Below, piece by piece: positions 16,665-26,450 of a stretch of DNA of 64,000 bases; within the stretch, counting starts at the first letter, position 1; every line of letters begins with the position of its first letter. Made by a program: the position numbers and the translations under genes. Under the pieces are notes generated by a model that made no database searches, was not told the DNA's origin, and saw only the letters and a program-made list of their open reading frames with translations. Source of the DNA: Prevotella melaninogenica (GTDB taxonomy: Bacteria; Bacteroidota; Bacteroidia; Bacteroidales; Bacteroidaceae); contig NZ_CP072348.1 in NCBI RefSeq assembly GCF_018127925.1, positions 999,501-1,063,500 on the forward strand. The letters are read 5' to 3'.

Positions 16665-18182
16665 ATGAAGATATTTACAAGTGCCCAGATTCACGAACTG
16701 GACAGATACACTATAGAACACGAACCAATCAAGTCTATTGATTTGATGGAGCGTGCAGCAAAAGCCATTACTCGTGCTATCACTGAGGAGTGGTCGACAC
16801 ATACGCCAATTGTTGTCTTTGCAGGACCTGGCAACAATGGTGGCGATGCTCTTGCTGTGGCACGTTTGCTGATAAATGAGGGATACAAAGTTAGTACTTA
16901 CCTCTTCAATATCACCAATCATCTATCAGAAGACTGTGTAACAAACCGCCAACGTTTGCTCGATAGCAAGCATGCAAAGGATTTTACAGAAATCACTGCG
17001 AAGTTTGACCCACCTGAATTAACCGCTGACACATTGGTGATTGATGGTTTGTTTGGTTCTGGACTCAACAAACCATTGGCTGGTGGTTTTGCCTCTTTGG
17101 TGAAATATATCAATCAAAGTCCTGCAAAGATTGTGAGTATTGACGTTCCATCTGGTTTGATGACGGAGGACAATACGTATAACGTACGTGCGAATATCAT
17201 TCACGCTACCCTCACATTAACCCTCCACGAACGCAAATTATCCTTCCTTTTCGCTGATGCACAGCAATTTATTGGTAGGCTAAAGGTCCTTGATATCCGT
17301 CTGAATCAGGAGTTTATTCAGAAGACAGAAGCACAATATTACCTATTAGAAGAGAACGACATTCGTTCGCGTTTACTCCATCGTGATGACTTCTCACACA
17401 AAGGTGATATGGGTAATGCACTTATCATCGCAGGAAGTTACGGCATGTCGGGAGCAGCTATCCTTGCAACTCGTGCCTGTCTACGTAGCGGTGTGGGTAA
17501 GGTTACGGTGCATACTCCTAAAAAGAACTACGATATCATGCAGATATCTGTTCCTGAAGCTATCTTACAAATGGACCATGAGGAGACAGCCTTTACCGAA
17601 GCAGTTGATACAGATGATTTCGACGCACTTGCAATAGGTCCAGGATTAGGCAGACAGGAGCCTACTGCCATTGCGATGATAGCCCAGATAAGACGCGCAC
17701 AATGTCCTATTGTTGCCGATGCTGATACCTTGAATATTCTTGCAAGCCATCGTGCATGGATGCAACAACTACCAAAGGGAATCATTATGACGCCTCACGC
17801 AAAGGAACTCGACCGTCTTACAGGCTCTCCTGCTAATGCTGACTATGAGCGTCTCCATCGTACACGTGAGTTGGCAAAGTCTTTACAGGCTTATATCATC
17901 CTTAAGGGACATAACAGTGCACTCTGCCTACCTAATGGCAACGTTATCTTTAACTCGACTGGTAACAGTGGCATGGCAACAGCTGGTAGTGGTGATGTAC
18001 TCACTGGCATCATCACAGCCCTCCTTGCTCGTGGTTACCACCAGCAGAATGCTTGTATGGTGGGCATGTATCTCCATGGTCTTGCTGGCGACTTAGCAGC
18101 GAAAGAATTAGGTAAGGAAAGTCTTGTTGCAGGAGACATTATCAACTATCTCCCTAAAGCCTTCAAACTTTTGGACGATTGA
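16665..18182 (+). CDS. nnr: Bifunctional NAD(P)HX epimerase / ADP-dependent dehydratase
   Basis: 505 residues in two domains. The N-terminal ~215 residues are the YjeF_N epimerase (LDRYTIEHEPIKSIDLMERAA, VFAGPGNNGGDALAVARLL, DGLFGSGLNKPL, SIDVPSG). The C-terminal part is the ribokinase-like dehydratase: HKGDMGNALIIAGSYGMSGA, LRSGVGKVTVHTP, AIGPGLGR, VADADTLNIL, TPHAKELDRL, ILKGHNS and NSGMATAGSGDVLTG. Together they repair hydrated NADH/NADPH. The chain is the full family length. The -7 box sits just 8 bases before the ATG, implying a near-leaderless mRNA. Confidence 0.96.
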   Translation: MKIFTSAQIHELDRYTIEHEPIKSIDLMERAAKAITRAITEEWSTHTPIVVFAGPGNNGGDALAVARLLINEGYKVSTYLFNITNHLSEDCVTNRQRLLDSKHAKDFTEITAKFDPPELTADTLVIDGLFGSGLNKPLAGGFASLVKYINQSPAKIVSIDVPSGLMTEDNTYNVRANIIHATLTLTLHERKLSFLFADAQQFIGRLKVLDIRLNQEFIQKTEAQYYLLEENDIRSRLLHRDDFSHKGDMGNALIIAGSYGMSGAAILATRACLRSGVGKVTVHTPKKNYDIMQISVPEAILQMDHEETAFTEAVDTDDFDALAIGPGLGRQEPTAIAMIAQIRRAQCPIVADADTLNILASHRAWMQQLPKGIIMTPHAKELDRLTGSPANADYERLHRTRELAKSLQAYIILKGHNSALCLPNGNVIFNSTGNSGMATAGSGDVLTGIITALLARGYHQQNACMVGMYLHGLAGDLAAKELGKESLVAGDIINYLPKAFKLLDD

Positions 18183-18242
18183 TAAAGTCTTCCCATTCCA
18201 GCTATTGTCGATAGGTAATAAAGCCTTCCAAGTATAAGCAAC

Positions 18243-18277
18243 AGCCCCACATGGTTCTTTCCATGCGGGGCTTTTTG
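18243..18277 (+). terminator. Terminator of the NAD(P)HX repair gene
   Basis: AGCCCCACATGG, TTCTT loop, CCATGCGGGGCT, then TTTTTG. Confidence 0.85.
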
Positions 18278-18293
18278 TTTCCTCTGTCATAGC

Positions 18294-18314
18294 CTACGAG
18301 GCAATGCCTCGTAG
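18294..18314. repeat. Perfect 9-bp palindrome with AAT loop
   Basis: CTACGAGGC AAT GCCTCGTAG between the two convergent terminators. Possibly a REP-like unit. Confidence 0.5.
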
Positions 18315-18332
18315 AAAGCGGCACAAAAGAAA

Positions 18333-18362
18333 AGCGGCAGTTCCCAAAAGGAAGCTGCCGCT
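18333..18362 (-). terminator. Terminator of fba
   Basis: AGCGGCAGCTTCC / GGAACTGCCGCT read on the minus strand, followed by TTTTCTTTTG. Confidence 0.85.
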
Positions 18363-18398
18363 AATGTTTTATTTAGTCAAGACGACCTCAACAAATGA

Positions 18399-19412
18399 TT
18401 AGTCGAGGTTAGCAAGCTTGTTCTCAGAACCAAGAACGTCTGTGATCTTGTGCTTGTAAAGATCCTCCATGTACTCACGAGCCTTACCACAGTACTGACG
18501 TGGGTCGAAGTACTCTGGGTGCTCATCGAATGTCTGACGAACACCTGCGGTGAATGCAAGACGAGAGTCAGAGTCGATGTTAATCTTACAAACAGCACTC
18601 TTAGCTGCCTTACGGAGCTGCTCCTCTGGGATACCAACAGCGTTTGGCATCTTACCACCATGCTCGTTGATGATGTCAACATACTCCTGAGGAACTGAAG
18701 AAGAACCGTGGAGAACGATTGGGAAACCTGGGAGCTGCTTCTCGATAGCTGCAAGAACATCGAATGCCAATGGAGGAGGAACAAGACGACCAGTCTTTGG
18801 GTCACGTGTACACTGCTCTGGAGTGAACTTGTAAGCACCATGAGAAGTACCGATAGAGATAGCCAATGAGTCGCAACCTGTACGAGTAGCGAAATCAACA
18901 ACCTCCTCTGGCTTTGTATAGTGAGAAACCTCAGCTACAACGTCATCCTCAACACCAGCAAGTACACCGAGCTCAGCCTCAACAGTTACGTCGAACTGGT
19001 GAGCATACTCAACAACCTTCTTTGTCAAAGCGATATTCTCCTCATATGGAAGAGAAGAACCGTCGATCATTACAGAAGAGAAACCGAAGTCTACACAGCT
19101 CTTGCAAGTCTCGAAGCTATCACCATGATCAAGGTGAAGTGCAATCTCTGGATGGTGGCAACCCAACTCCTTAGCATACTCTACTGCACCTTCTGCGAGG
19201 TAACGAAGAAGAGTCTGGTTAGCATACTTACGAGCACCCTTAGAAACCTGAAGGATAACTGGTGACTTCAAATCAGAAGAAGCCTTGATGATAGCCTGAA
19301 GCTGCTCGAGGTTATTGAAGTTGAATGCTGGGATAGCGTAACCGCCGTCAATTGCTCTCTTGAACATATCACGTGTGTTCACGAGACCTAATTTCTTGTA
19401 ATCTACTGCCAT
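18399..19412 (-). CDS. fba: Class II fructose-1,6-bisphosphate aldolase
   Basis: 337 residues. Class II zinc motifs are visible: ALHLDHGDSFETC with the catalytic Asp and zinc His, EAELGVLAGVEDD, LAISIGTSHGAYKF (zinc His) and PIVLHGSSSVPQEYV. NIDSDSRLAFTAGVRQ near the end binds the phosphate. It cleaves fructose-1,6-bisphosphate in glycolysis and reverses in gluconeogenesis. Strong codon bias leaves several long frames open on both strands (for example 18377-18901), which are shadows. Monocistronic with its own terminator. Confidence 0.96.
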   Translation of the reverse strand: MAVDYKKLGLVNTRDMFKRAIDGGYAIPAFNFNNLEQLQAIIKASSDLKSPVILQVSKGARKYANQTLLRYLAEGAVEYAKELGCHHPEIALHLDHGDSFETCKSCVDFGFSSVMIDGSSLPYEENIALTKKVVEYAHQFDVTVEAELGVLAGVEDDVVAEVSHYTKPEEVVDFATRTGCDSLAISIGTSHGAYKFTPEQCTRDPKTGRLVPPPLAFDVLAAIEKQLPGFPIVLHGSSSVPQEYVDIINEHGGKMPNAVGIPEEQLRKAAKSAVCKINIDSDSRLAFTAGVRQTFDEHPEYFDPRQYCGKAREYMEDLYKHKITDVLGSENKLANLD

Positions 19413-19568
19413 AATTTCTTTTATCTTTTAAAATTAATAAGTCTATACCTATTTACACATGCAAAAGTACGGTTTTATTTTCTGATAGCCAAAACATACC
19501 ACATATTTAATAAACCTAAAGTGTTAAAATCCGTAATAAAGGGCAATAGTTTTTGGAATAAAAGATAA

Positions 19569-19604
19569 TTAGGCTTATTAGACATGACTGCCTAATAAGC
19601 CTAA
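19569..19604 (-). terminator. Terminator of the aquaporin gene
   Basis: TTAGGCTTATTAG / CTAATAAGCCTAA (13 bp) 25 bases beyond the corrected stop at 19629. Confidence 0.7.
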
Positions 19605-19628
19605 TCAAACATTTATCTGATAAATGAA

Positions 19629-20337
19629 TTACTTCTCAGCTGGCTCAATAACGCGCCAGATTACTGACGCGAGTGCACCACCAGCAAATGGACCTACGAT
19701 AAAGATCCAAAGATTGCTCAATGCTGTTGCAGGAACCGCCTGCAAGCTGTGCGAAGATAGCAGGGCCAAAGGAACGTGCTGGGTTTACAGATGTACCTGT
19801 ATAACGGATACATACAAGGTGAACAAGGATAAGTGACAAGCCGATTGCCAAACCTGCAAACTTACCAGTTGCGCCGTTAGTCTTTGAAGTTGCACCCAAT
19901 ACAACGAGTACAAACACACAAGTAAAGATAATCTCTGCGAGCAAACCACTTGCTACACTAATACCATCTTGCAAACCATTTGCACCTAAACCAACACCTG
20001 CAGCAGCAAAACCGCTACCTGCGTTGGTTACAAGAAGGAACAACAAAGCTGCACCAATCAAGCCACCAATAAACTGGAACAACATGTACATAGCACAATC
20101 CTTTGCGCTCATACGACCACTCAAGAATACACCAAGTGTAATTGCTGGGTTGATGTGGCAACCTGAGATACCACCAATAGCGTAAGCCATTGCTACTACT
20201 GAAAGACCAAATGCCATTGCTGTACCAACTACTGCAGCCTGATTGTTTACTGGGTCACAACCCAAAGATACTGCTGCACCACATCCTATGAGGACTAATA
20301 CCATTGTGCCAATCATTTCGGCTAAATACTTCTTCAT
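19629..20337 (-). pseudogene. aqpZ: Aquaporin Z-type water channel, frameshifted near the C-terminus
   Basis: The first ~200 residues are a normal MIP channel: MKKYLAEMIGTMVLVLIGCG, first NPA in CHINPAITLG, second in TGTSVNPARSFGPAIF. A His in LILVHLVCI and a Thr/Arg around the second NPA fit the narrow water-specific filter. As read, the frame then runs into LAGGSCNSIEQ and stops early at 19645. One base over, the expected last helix appears: ALSNLWIFIVGPFAGGALAS, ending WRVIEPAEK and a stop at 19629. The span (709 bases) is one base too long, so there is an extra base at about 19730-19755. Either a true mutation or a sequencing error. Confidence 0.85.
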
Positions 20338-20504
20338 AACTCTCTACAATTAATTAATATTATTCTTTTAGTTTAAAATGCCTTTGAAACGGTTAATTCT
20401 CCACACAAAAACAAACGTTCACGATTTATTGTTTTCACCTTGCACTTTTTAAAACTTATTGTTTTATATCAATTAAAACGCTGTCTTTAATCCACAAAAA
20501 GCCT

Positions 20505-20512
20505 TACCTTTG
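20505..20512 (+). promoter_or_regulatory. -7 element TACCTTTG of the HAD phosphatase gene
   Basis: Perfect TAnnTTTG about 79 bases before the ATG at 20591, implying a leader of ~70 bases. Confidence 0.55.
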
Positions 20513-20590
20513 CAAATAGATTAATATTACTTGATAATAATGAGTCGTCACCCATAAGGGAGATTACAAAGAAAAAAGTATTCAAACTAT

Positions 20591-21415
20591 ATGAAGTATA
20601 AAATGATTGTGCTCGATTTGGACGGCACACTGACCAATAATAAAAAGGAAATTACACCACGTACAAAACAAGCCCTCATGCAAGCACAAGCTGCAGGAGT
20701 ACATGTCGTATTGGCATCTGGGCGTCCTACCTACGGAATAGTCCCTTTAGCAGAAGAGTTGAAACTAAAAGATAATGGTGGATATATCCTTGCTTTCAAC
20801 GGAGGAAAGATTATCGACTGCACCAACAACGAAGTTCTTTTTGAACAGAAGTTGGACGAACAGCTTGTACCTATCCTCTTTCAAGAAGCCAAAAAAGCAG
20901 GAATGGAAATCCTAACCTATCAAGGTGAGGGCATTGCCGCTACTAATAAAGATGATGAATACGTACAACACGAGGCTTTCATCAATAAGATGCCTGTCAT
21001 GCAATATGACGACTTCCTCAATCAGTTGGTCTATCCTATCAACAAATGTCTGATTGTTGGCGACCCTACCCCACTCCACGAGTTGGAGATAAGATTAGCC
21101 AAAGAGTTGGAAGGAAAGATGGATGTCTATCGTTCTGCCGACTTCTTCCTTGAATGTGTACCACTTGGTATCGACAAGGCACGCTCGCTCGACCGTCTTA
21201 TCTCGTCGCTCGATATCAGCCGTGAAGAGGTTATTGCTTGTGGCGATGGTTATAACGACCTTAGCATGATTCGCTTTGCCGGACTTGGCGTTGCTATGGC
21301 AAACGCTGCAAAAGACATTCAAAGTGAAGCTGACTTCGTTACCTTATCAAATGAAGAAGATGGTGTTGCACACGTCATTGAACGCTTTATTCTCTCACCA
21401 GAGAACATGAATTAA
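20591..21415 (+). CDS. HAD-superfamily Cof-type sugar phosphatase (YidA-like)
   Basis: 274 residues. HAD motif I is VLDLDGTLT (both catalytic Asp), motif II LASGRPT, motif III around KARSLDRL, and motif IV IACGDGYNDLSMI. The long insert between motifs II and III is the C2-type cap of the Cof subfamily. These are cytosolic phosphatases with broad sugar-phosphate or cofactor substrates; the exact one cannot be read. Cotranscription with neighbours is unlikely: the divergent aquaporin lies upstream and a repeat follows downstream. Confidence 0.92.
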   Translation: MKYKMIVLDLDGTLTNNKKEITPRTKQALMQAQAAGVHVVLASGRPTYGIVPLAEELKLKDNGGYILAFNGGKIIDCTNNEVLFEQKLDEQLVPILFQEAKKAGMEILTYQGEGIAATNKDDEYVQHEAFINKMPVMQYDDFLNQLVYPINKCLIVGDPTPLHELEIRLAKELEGKMDVYRSADFFLECVPLGIDKARSLDRLISSLDISREEVIACGDGYNDLSMIRFAGLGVAMANAAKDIQSEADFVTLSNEEDGVAHVIERFILSPENMN

Positions 21416-21420
21416 GAGGT

Positions 21421-21618
21421 TGTCTTCTACGAACAACTTATCTGTTTATTAGTCGCATTGTAAACTATTTTCACACGGTTCAAAACCAATACATGCTCTT
21501 TTGGCTTCTAAAAGACGCCTAATTGGCTTGCAAAAGGTGCCCTTTTGGAGTCTAAGTAACGCCCTTTTGAAGTCCAATTAAGCACCTTTCACTTTACGGT
21601 TTTGTAACTAATTGAATA
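21421..21618 (+). repeat. Dispersed repeat, copy 3 (truncated)
   Basis: Contains the core hairpin (TGCTCTTTTGGCTTC, AAGACGCCTAATTGGC, ACGCCCTTTTGAAGTCC, AAGCACCTTT) but ends after TAACTAATTGA. The right arm and terminal hairpin seen in copies 2 and 5 are missing. It fills the gap after the HAD gene. Confidence 0.85.
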
Positions 21619-21635
21619 CATGACACTTACAAGAG

Positions 21636-21683
21636 CAAAAAAATAGCCGTTTTTACCCTAAGGATAAGGTAAAAACGGCTATT
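21636..21683 (-). terminator. Terminator of the MutS-domain gene
   Basis: AATAGCCGTTTTTACC / GGTAAAAACGGCTATT, 16 bp, followed on the minus strand by a run of seven T. Confidence 0.85.
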
Positions 21684-21745
21684 GAATTGTAAATAAATTT
21701 CTAAGCAAACAAACAGTTTGGACAACAATATGAAAGAGATATCAC

Positions 21746-23564
21746 TCAAATACGATTGGGATTTAAGATTCCTTTCAACAAGAATGTAGCATTCTGATTT
21801 CGTGCTACTCCCTTTGTAATCTTATACGAATAAGTGATATCCTCGCCTAACTCGATCTCAAAACAATAATTATGAAAACGCCCTGCGTATTCCTCTTCCA
21901 TCTTTGAAAGTTCAAGGTCGTGCGTGGCGATAACGCCTGTTACATTGCGCTCGGCAATATACTGCAAGAAAAGACGAGAGCCATTCAACTTATCGAGAGA
22001 GTTTGTTCCCTTCAAAATCTCGTCCAAAATAATCAAACTTGGTACATCATCACGCAACGAGCCTAACAACTTCTTCAAACGAAGCAACTCAGCATTGAAA
22101 TAAGAGATGCCATGCGTAAGGTCGTCCGTCGTGCGCATACTCGTAAAAAGATGAAACACCGAAACCTTCAAGTGTTCTGCAAAAACAGGCAAACCATTCA
22201 TCGCCAAGAGGTAATTTATACCCAACGAGCGCAGGAAAGTACTCTTACCTGCCATATTCGCACCCGTAACAATATAATACTCATGATCATGGATTGTGAA
22301 GTCGTTTGCAACAGCCTTCTCGCCAAGGAACGGATGATAAAGATTTTTCGCATCATAAACTACCTTATTCTCCTCGCTGATTTCTGCCTGTACTGCCCTA
22401 TCTTCATTCAATCGGAAGTTACCCATTGACACCAAAGCATCAAAGAGATTTAGACTATCTATCCACTCATTCGTGCGCTGTTCATAAGTATGTTGCCAAT
22501 GAAGAAAGAGCCTTACGATAGCGATATCGATTAAGGCAAAACTGTTGAAGACAAAGACACCCACCTCGTTACTTCTGTTATCAATCTTTTGTAAGATAAG
22601 TTCTAATTGTTCAAAAGACTCCTCCGCACCCGCAAGTTTCTGTTTCAAAGCTTGTAGTTCAGCCGACTTAAACTCAGTCTTATTAACCAATTTCAATACA
22701 CGTAAGTAGCCATCTACCTGCGTATGTACCTTTGCTATCAGTTCAGAAATGACACGCATGTGCTTATGCCCACAAAGAAAAGAGAACATAAAGTTAAATA
22801 TTCCCCACCATACAGGTAATAAGAAAGGAACCAATCCCACAATGGAAAGCACAATACTCACATAGAAACCGAGTAAATCAGCATAACAGAAATAACGTAA
22901 AAGAGAGCTATGAAAAAACTTTGGAAAGCTCTGGCAATGAACATCCGTCAATGCTTTCAGCACTTCTTCCGTATTGATTCGTTCCTTTACACCTAAAGAT
23001 TTGAATTCTGACAAGAATGGTTCTGACTTCCCTAATTCGTCAACAGAAGCCATTCGTTGACGTATTTGCCCAACAAGTTCCTCCCTCTTTGCACTGACCC
23101 ATTCCGTAGACAGACAGGCTGCCAACTGGACACTACCACCAGTTGAGATAGTGCGGTTCATCCTTTGAAACAGCGAACCAGTTCCGAAAACATCCATATC
23201 AAAGGTATAAGGATGTTGCGGATTAACATATTGTTCGCCAGCTTCAAAGCCAGAGAAGTTGCCATTTAGATAGTCTATCTCATTCTGATAAACTCGCAGC
23301 AGAGCCTCTGCTGTCTTTATCTTTCGGTCGCTCAGTACGTCACGACGACGGATGTAAAGATAAAAACACAAGGCAGCCAAGGCACAGAGAAGTGTCCAAG
23401 CTGCATCTGCCAATAAGGTATAGAGAACTACAAAAACAATGGCAACTAAAAAAAAAAACGATTTCTGTCAGGATAAAAAACCGACTACGGCTACGGAGAG
23501 AGACGAGCGTTTTGGTCGTCTCTTCTGCTTTATGCTGATACAAATCAGTCAATTTTCTGTTCAT
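21746..23564 (-). pseudogene. Membrane MutS-domain ATPase, split by a T11 tract near the 5' end
   Basis: The C-terminal ~555 residues (frame from 23413) carry two membrane regions (near LLCALAALCFYLYI and YVSIVLSIVGLVPFLLP) and a MutS domain V ATPase. Walker A is GANMAGKST, Walker B LIILDEILKGTNS, and ATHDLELS follows. There is no mismatch-recognition domain. The true start is the ATG at 23564 (MNRKLTDLYQHKAEETTKTL) in another frame. The frames meet at eleven T (plus-strand A at 23448-23458). Ten T would join them as EIVFFLVAIVFVVLYTLLAD, adding the natural hydrophobic continuation and a 605-residue product. Slippage, phase variation or sequencing error are possible. Confidence 0.85.
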
Positions 23565-23594
23565 AATACAAATAAATATAAGGTCAGGATGACA

Positions 23595-24917
23595 TTATTG
23601 TGCCACTACCTCTTTACTAACACGGCCATCACTGTACTTCACAATGTTAACACCCTTTTGTGGAGTCGTGATACGACGACCGTCAAGTGTGTAGCGTGCT
23701 GTCTCAACAGCGGTATCTTTTCCTTCTGAAACGGTAGAGATTGCAGTGGTGTTTGGCTCAGAGATCGTACACTTGGCAGCATTCTCAATGCGCCCGGTAG
23801 TCTTATTAATCAGCAGAACACAGACTTTCAATTTCGACTTGTCTTGTATTATCTTCTTATTAGAAATATTCTTAAAGATATATGTATGGCTCTGTGGTTC
23901 GTCTGCCTTAATCGGAGTCTTGATATAGCCTGTCAAAGGAGCTTTTACTCCTTCTGCTGCAATGGCAACAAAGTTATTTTCAAGATTACGAATATCTCGA
24001 GGAGCATCAATAAAATAATCGAATTCTTTTGTGATACCACGATCAGCCGTACTACCTGAAAAATTGTTGTATTGTACCCAGTTAGGATTAGACATACCAT
24101 CTTCCGTCAGCACATAAGCAAAGCCATAAGGGGCTTCATCTCGATTCACACAGAAGGTTACACTGGGAGTTACCGTAATATTGTTCTTTTCCTTATCCCA
24201 TACAGCTGATACGGCAATGTCCATATCTGCTCCTTTTGATCGTTCCTCTTCAAACTCAGTTTGTGCCTTGAAATAACCCAGTAAAAGATTTCTATTCATA
24301 TCAAGTGAAGGGCGACTTCTGTAATCTGTAGCTTTCCATGCATAGTCCGTACAAGTTAATGGATCAGCTCTACCTCCAGTATGGATAGCAATACCAATGA
24401 AGTCTTCACCATATTTATGTGCCAAATTCTCCATAAGTGCAATACCACGTGGGCAGTATCCACACCACATTCCAGTATACTCTTCAACTACAACTTTTCT
24501 GCGAGGCACCTTTGTAACAGTTACTCTCGGTAGTGTTGCATAGTTGATAGTAGCACTATTCAACTCTCCGTTTACCTTTGTAATTGTAAACAAAAGGTCG
24601 GTTTCTGACAACTGAGTATATGGTGGGACATCTATCTCTATCGTTGTTCCCTCCATGCGGTTCAATGGATTTGTAAGGACATAATTCTTCGACATCAGCT
24701 CCTTGCCACTGAAAGAAAGTGTATAATCGAAGTCACGAATAGCAGTTCTACCGTAATTGGAAACTGTGATTTTTCCTTTTACACTCTTTGCTGTGATAGG
24801 GACATATACCTTCTGTCCTGAAGAAGGAATAAGACTATAAGTTTGAGCATTGACGTTCACGGCATAAAAGAACACTGCAATAAGCGCAATGAACTGTATA
24901 TAAAACTTATGTAACAT
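23595..24917 (-). CDS. Secreted Omp28-like thioredoxin-fold protein with sorting-type C-terminus
   Basis: 440 residues with a signal peptide ending NVNAQ. Residues ~35-130 are a beta-rich domain. A thioredoxin-like domain follows, with EEYTGMWCGYCPRG (CxxC) and FIGIAIHTGG, as in Omp28-related proteins. The last ~80 residues (ARYTLDGRRITTPQKGVNIV...SDGRV) resemble the type A sorting domain recognised by the type IX secretion system. Last gene of a minus-strand cluster running from 28578. Likely extracellular or surface-attached; a redox role is inferred from the CxxC only. Confidence 0.8.
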   Translation of the reverse strand: MLHKFYIQFIALIAVFFYAVNVNAQTYSLIPSSGQKVYVPITAKSVKGKITVSNYGRTAIRDFDYTLSFSGKELMSKNYVLTNPLNRMEGTTIEIDVPPYTQLSETDLLFTITKVNGELNSATINYATLPRVTVTKVPRRKVVVEEYTGMWCGYCPRGIALMENLAHKYGEDFIGIAIHTGGRADPLTCTDYAWKATDYRSRPSLDMNRNLLLGYFKAQTEFEEERSKGADMDIAVSAVWDKEKNNITVTPSVTFCVNRDEAPYGFAYVLTEDGMSNPNWVQYNNFSGSTADRGITKEFDYFIDAPRDIRNLENNFVAIAAEGVKAPLTGYIKTPIKADEPQSHTYIFKNISNKKIIQDKSKLKVCVLLINKTTGRIENAAKCTISEPNTTAISTVSEGKDTAVETARYTLDGRRITTPQKGVNIVKYSDGRVSKEVVAQ

Positions 24918-24946
24918 ATTAAGTTATGGGTTACTAAATTATATGC

Positions 24947-25612
24947 TTAACGAACAACATACTTCTTTGTAGAAGCAATACCTTTCTGCTTCACAATGTA
25001 AACACCCTTAGGGAGATTTGACAAAGATGTAATTTGCTTGTGCAACAATACCCCCTGAGTATTAAATACATCGTAAGTAATACCCTTCTGTGAAGCTACA
25101 GCACCAATACCTGTTGCCTTGGTATCGAACTTAACAGTAATTGATGGGCCCTCCTTCTCTTTATCAAAACCGAGTTCTTTTACTTTAAGTTTCAGCGTAA
25201 TTGTACAATTCTCTCTTTCACCATACGTATGTTCTATCTCAACTGTTTCTTTTTCAAGACCTATAGACAACAGTTTAGTGCCTACTTCATAAGTTCCTGG
25301 ATCTGGATTAATAGTACAATTTTCATACGCACAAACCTTCACTTCACCTTCATCTATTTCGTTAATAGTATAGGAAAGAGAAACATTCTGGGGTTTATCA
25401 GTCTTATTCTGAATAAACACCTTTCCTGCAATTTCAAACCCTTCAAAAGGAAATTCTGTTGTAACTGCCTTATTCAAGACAACAACAGTGCCGTTAGGAA
25501 TAACTCTACCTTGCTCATCGAGGAAGGCAACATCATTTGTACTTGTCTGTGCCTGTGCACTAACAAAAAGACTGGTCAGCAGACCAATAAACACGAGTAA
25601 ACGTAATTTCAT
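24947..25612 (-). CDS. Secreted hypothetical protein with type A sorting domain
   Basis: 221 residues, signal peptide ending VSAQAQ. The body is beta-rich with no catalytic motif. The C-terminus has the type IX sorting pattern: YDVFNTQGVLLHKQI, then LPKGVYIVKQKG and a basic end (TKKYVVR). It lies 29 bases before the next gene in the cluster and is probably cotranscribed with the Omp28-like genes on both sides. No function can be named. Confidence 0.7.
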   Translation of the reverse strand: MKLRLLVFIGLLTSLFVSAQAQTSTNDVAFLDEQGRVIPNGTVVVLNKAVTTEFPFEGFEIAGKVFIQNKTDKPQNVSLSYTINEIDEGEVKVCAYENCTINPDPGTYEVGTKLLSIGLEKETVEIEHTYGERENCTITLKLKVKELGFDKEKEGPSITVKFDTKATGIGAVASQKGITYDVFNTQGVLLHKQITSLSNLPKGVYIVKQKGIASTKKYVVR

Positions 25613-25658
25613 ATTGATTTTTTTATAATTATATTCTTAATTGATGATGATTCATTGA

Positions 25659-26444
25659 TTAGAGAGATACCTTTTGGCGCACAGCCTGCAAGACTCCGCT
25701 ATCATTATAGAAGAAACCTACTATCCATGCGTTCTTTGGAACGATACCTTCTGAGAGTGTATACGTTGTTTTCTCCTTATGAATACCCTTCGCAGAGAGC
25801 ATTAACTCCGTTCCCCATTCCCCATTAATAGCAGCACGGAAGACGTGATTATGCACATATTCCTTCTCCACTTTGTTGTTTGGGAAAAGCTGTGGAGCCA
25901 CCACACTATCCTCAACTAACCATAGCTGTAGCTTCCCTTTCACATCGTCAGCTAAGGTTTTCAAGTCGGTTTCAATCTCCATCTGACGTGTAGCAGTAAC
26001 ATACTGACATTTAAGATCTATATTGACTGTTGTTGTCTGAGCAAACTCTTCATAGATACGTCCAGCCCAAGCATCTTTGGAAAGTACACCTCCACGACGA
26101 TTGATAATGGCTTTTGGCACATTTGGAACCGCCCAATACTTATAATAGGTATCTCCCACATCAGTGCGCAAACCAACGAATCCACTTCCACTCTTGATTG
26201 CGAGCGGACCAGCATGAAAGGCAACAGCAATCAGTTTGTCTGCACCATAAAGTTTTTGTTGCTCTGCTATCGCTTCTGAAGCAGCCGGACAAAAGATGCA
26301 ACGCTGTCCTGTAAAATCTTCTATCAGTACATTGCGCTGAACAGTCGCAGCTGGAATCTCTATCAGTCTTTCATCAGAGCCAACCGAATCACAGCCTGTC
26401 AAAAACGCAACAGCAGCTAAAAGAGATATATAAAAACTTTTCAT
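25659..26444 (-). CDS. Omp28-related lipoprotein
   Basis: 261 residues; lipobox LTGC with Cys at ~18. The Omp28-family thioredoxin-like region is visible: RNVLIEDFTGQRCIFCPAASEAI (quoted in part: DFTGQRCIFCPAA, CxxC), LIAVAFHAGPLAI and VPNVPKAIINRRGG. Omp28 was first described as an outer-membrane adhesin-like protein in Porphyromonas. The gene starts 6 bases after the DUF6029 gene stop, so the two are coupled. A thiol-disulfide role on the periplasmic or outer surface is inferred from the CxxC. Confidence 0.85.
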   Translation of the reverse strand: MKSFYISLLAAVAFLTGCDSVGSDERLIEIPAATVQRNVLIEDFTGQRCIFCPAASEAIAEQQKLYGADKLIAVAFHAGPLAIKSGSGFVGLRTDVGDTYYKYWAVPNVPKAIINRRGGVLSKDAWAGRIYEEFAQTTTVNIDLKCQYVTATRQMEIETDLKTLADDVKGKLQLWLVEDSVVAPQLFPNNKVEKEYVHNHVFRAAINGEWGTELMLSAKGIHKEKTTYTLSEGIVPKNAWIVGFFYNDSGVLQAVRQKVSL

Positions 26445-26450
26445 TTCCTA

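Noticed and set aside
18377-18901. 174-residue minus-strand open frame overlapping fba
   Set aside because: It is an artefact of codon bias in fba, which is clearly the coding frame. Composition is low-complexity Ser/Leu/Val.
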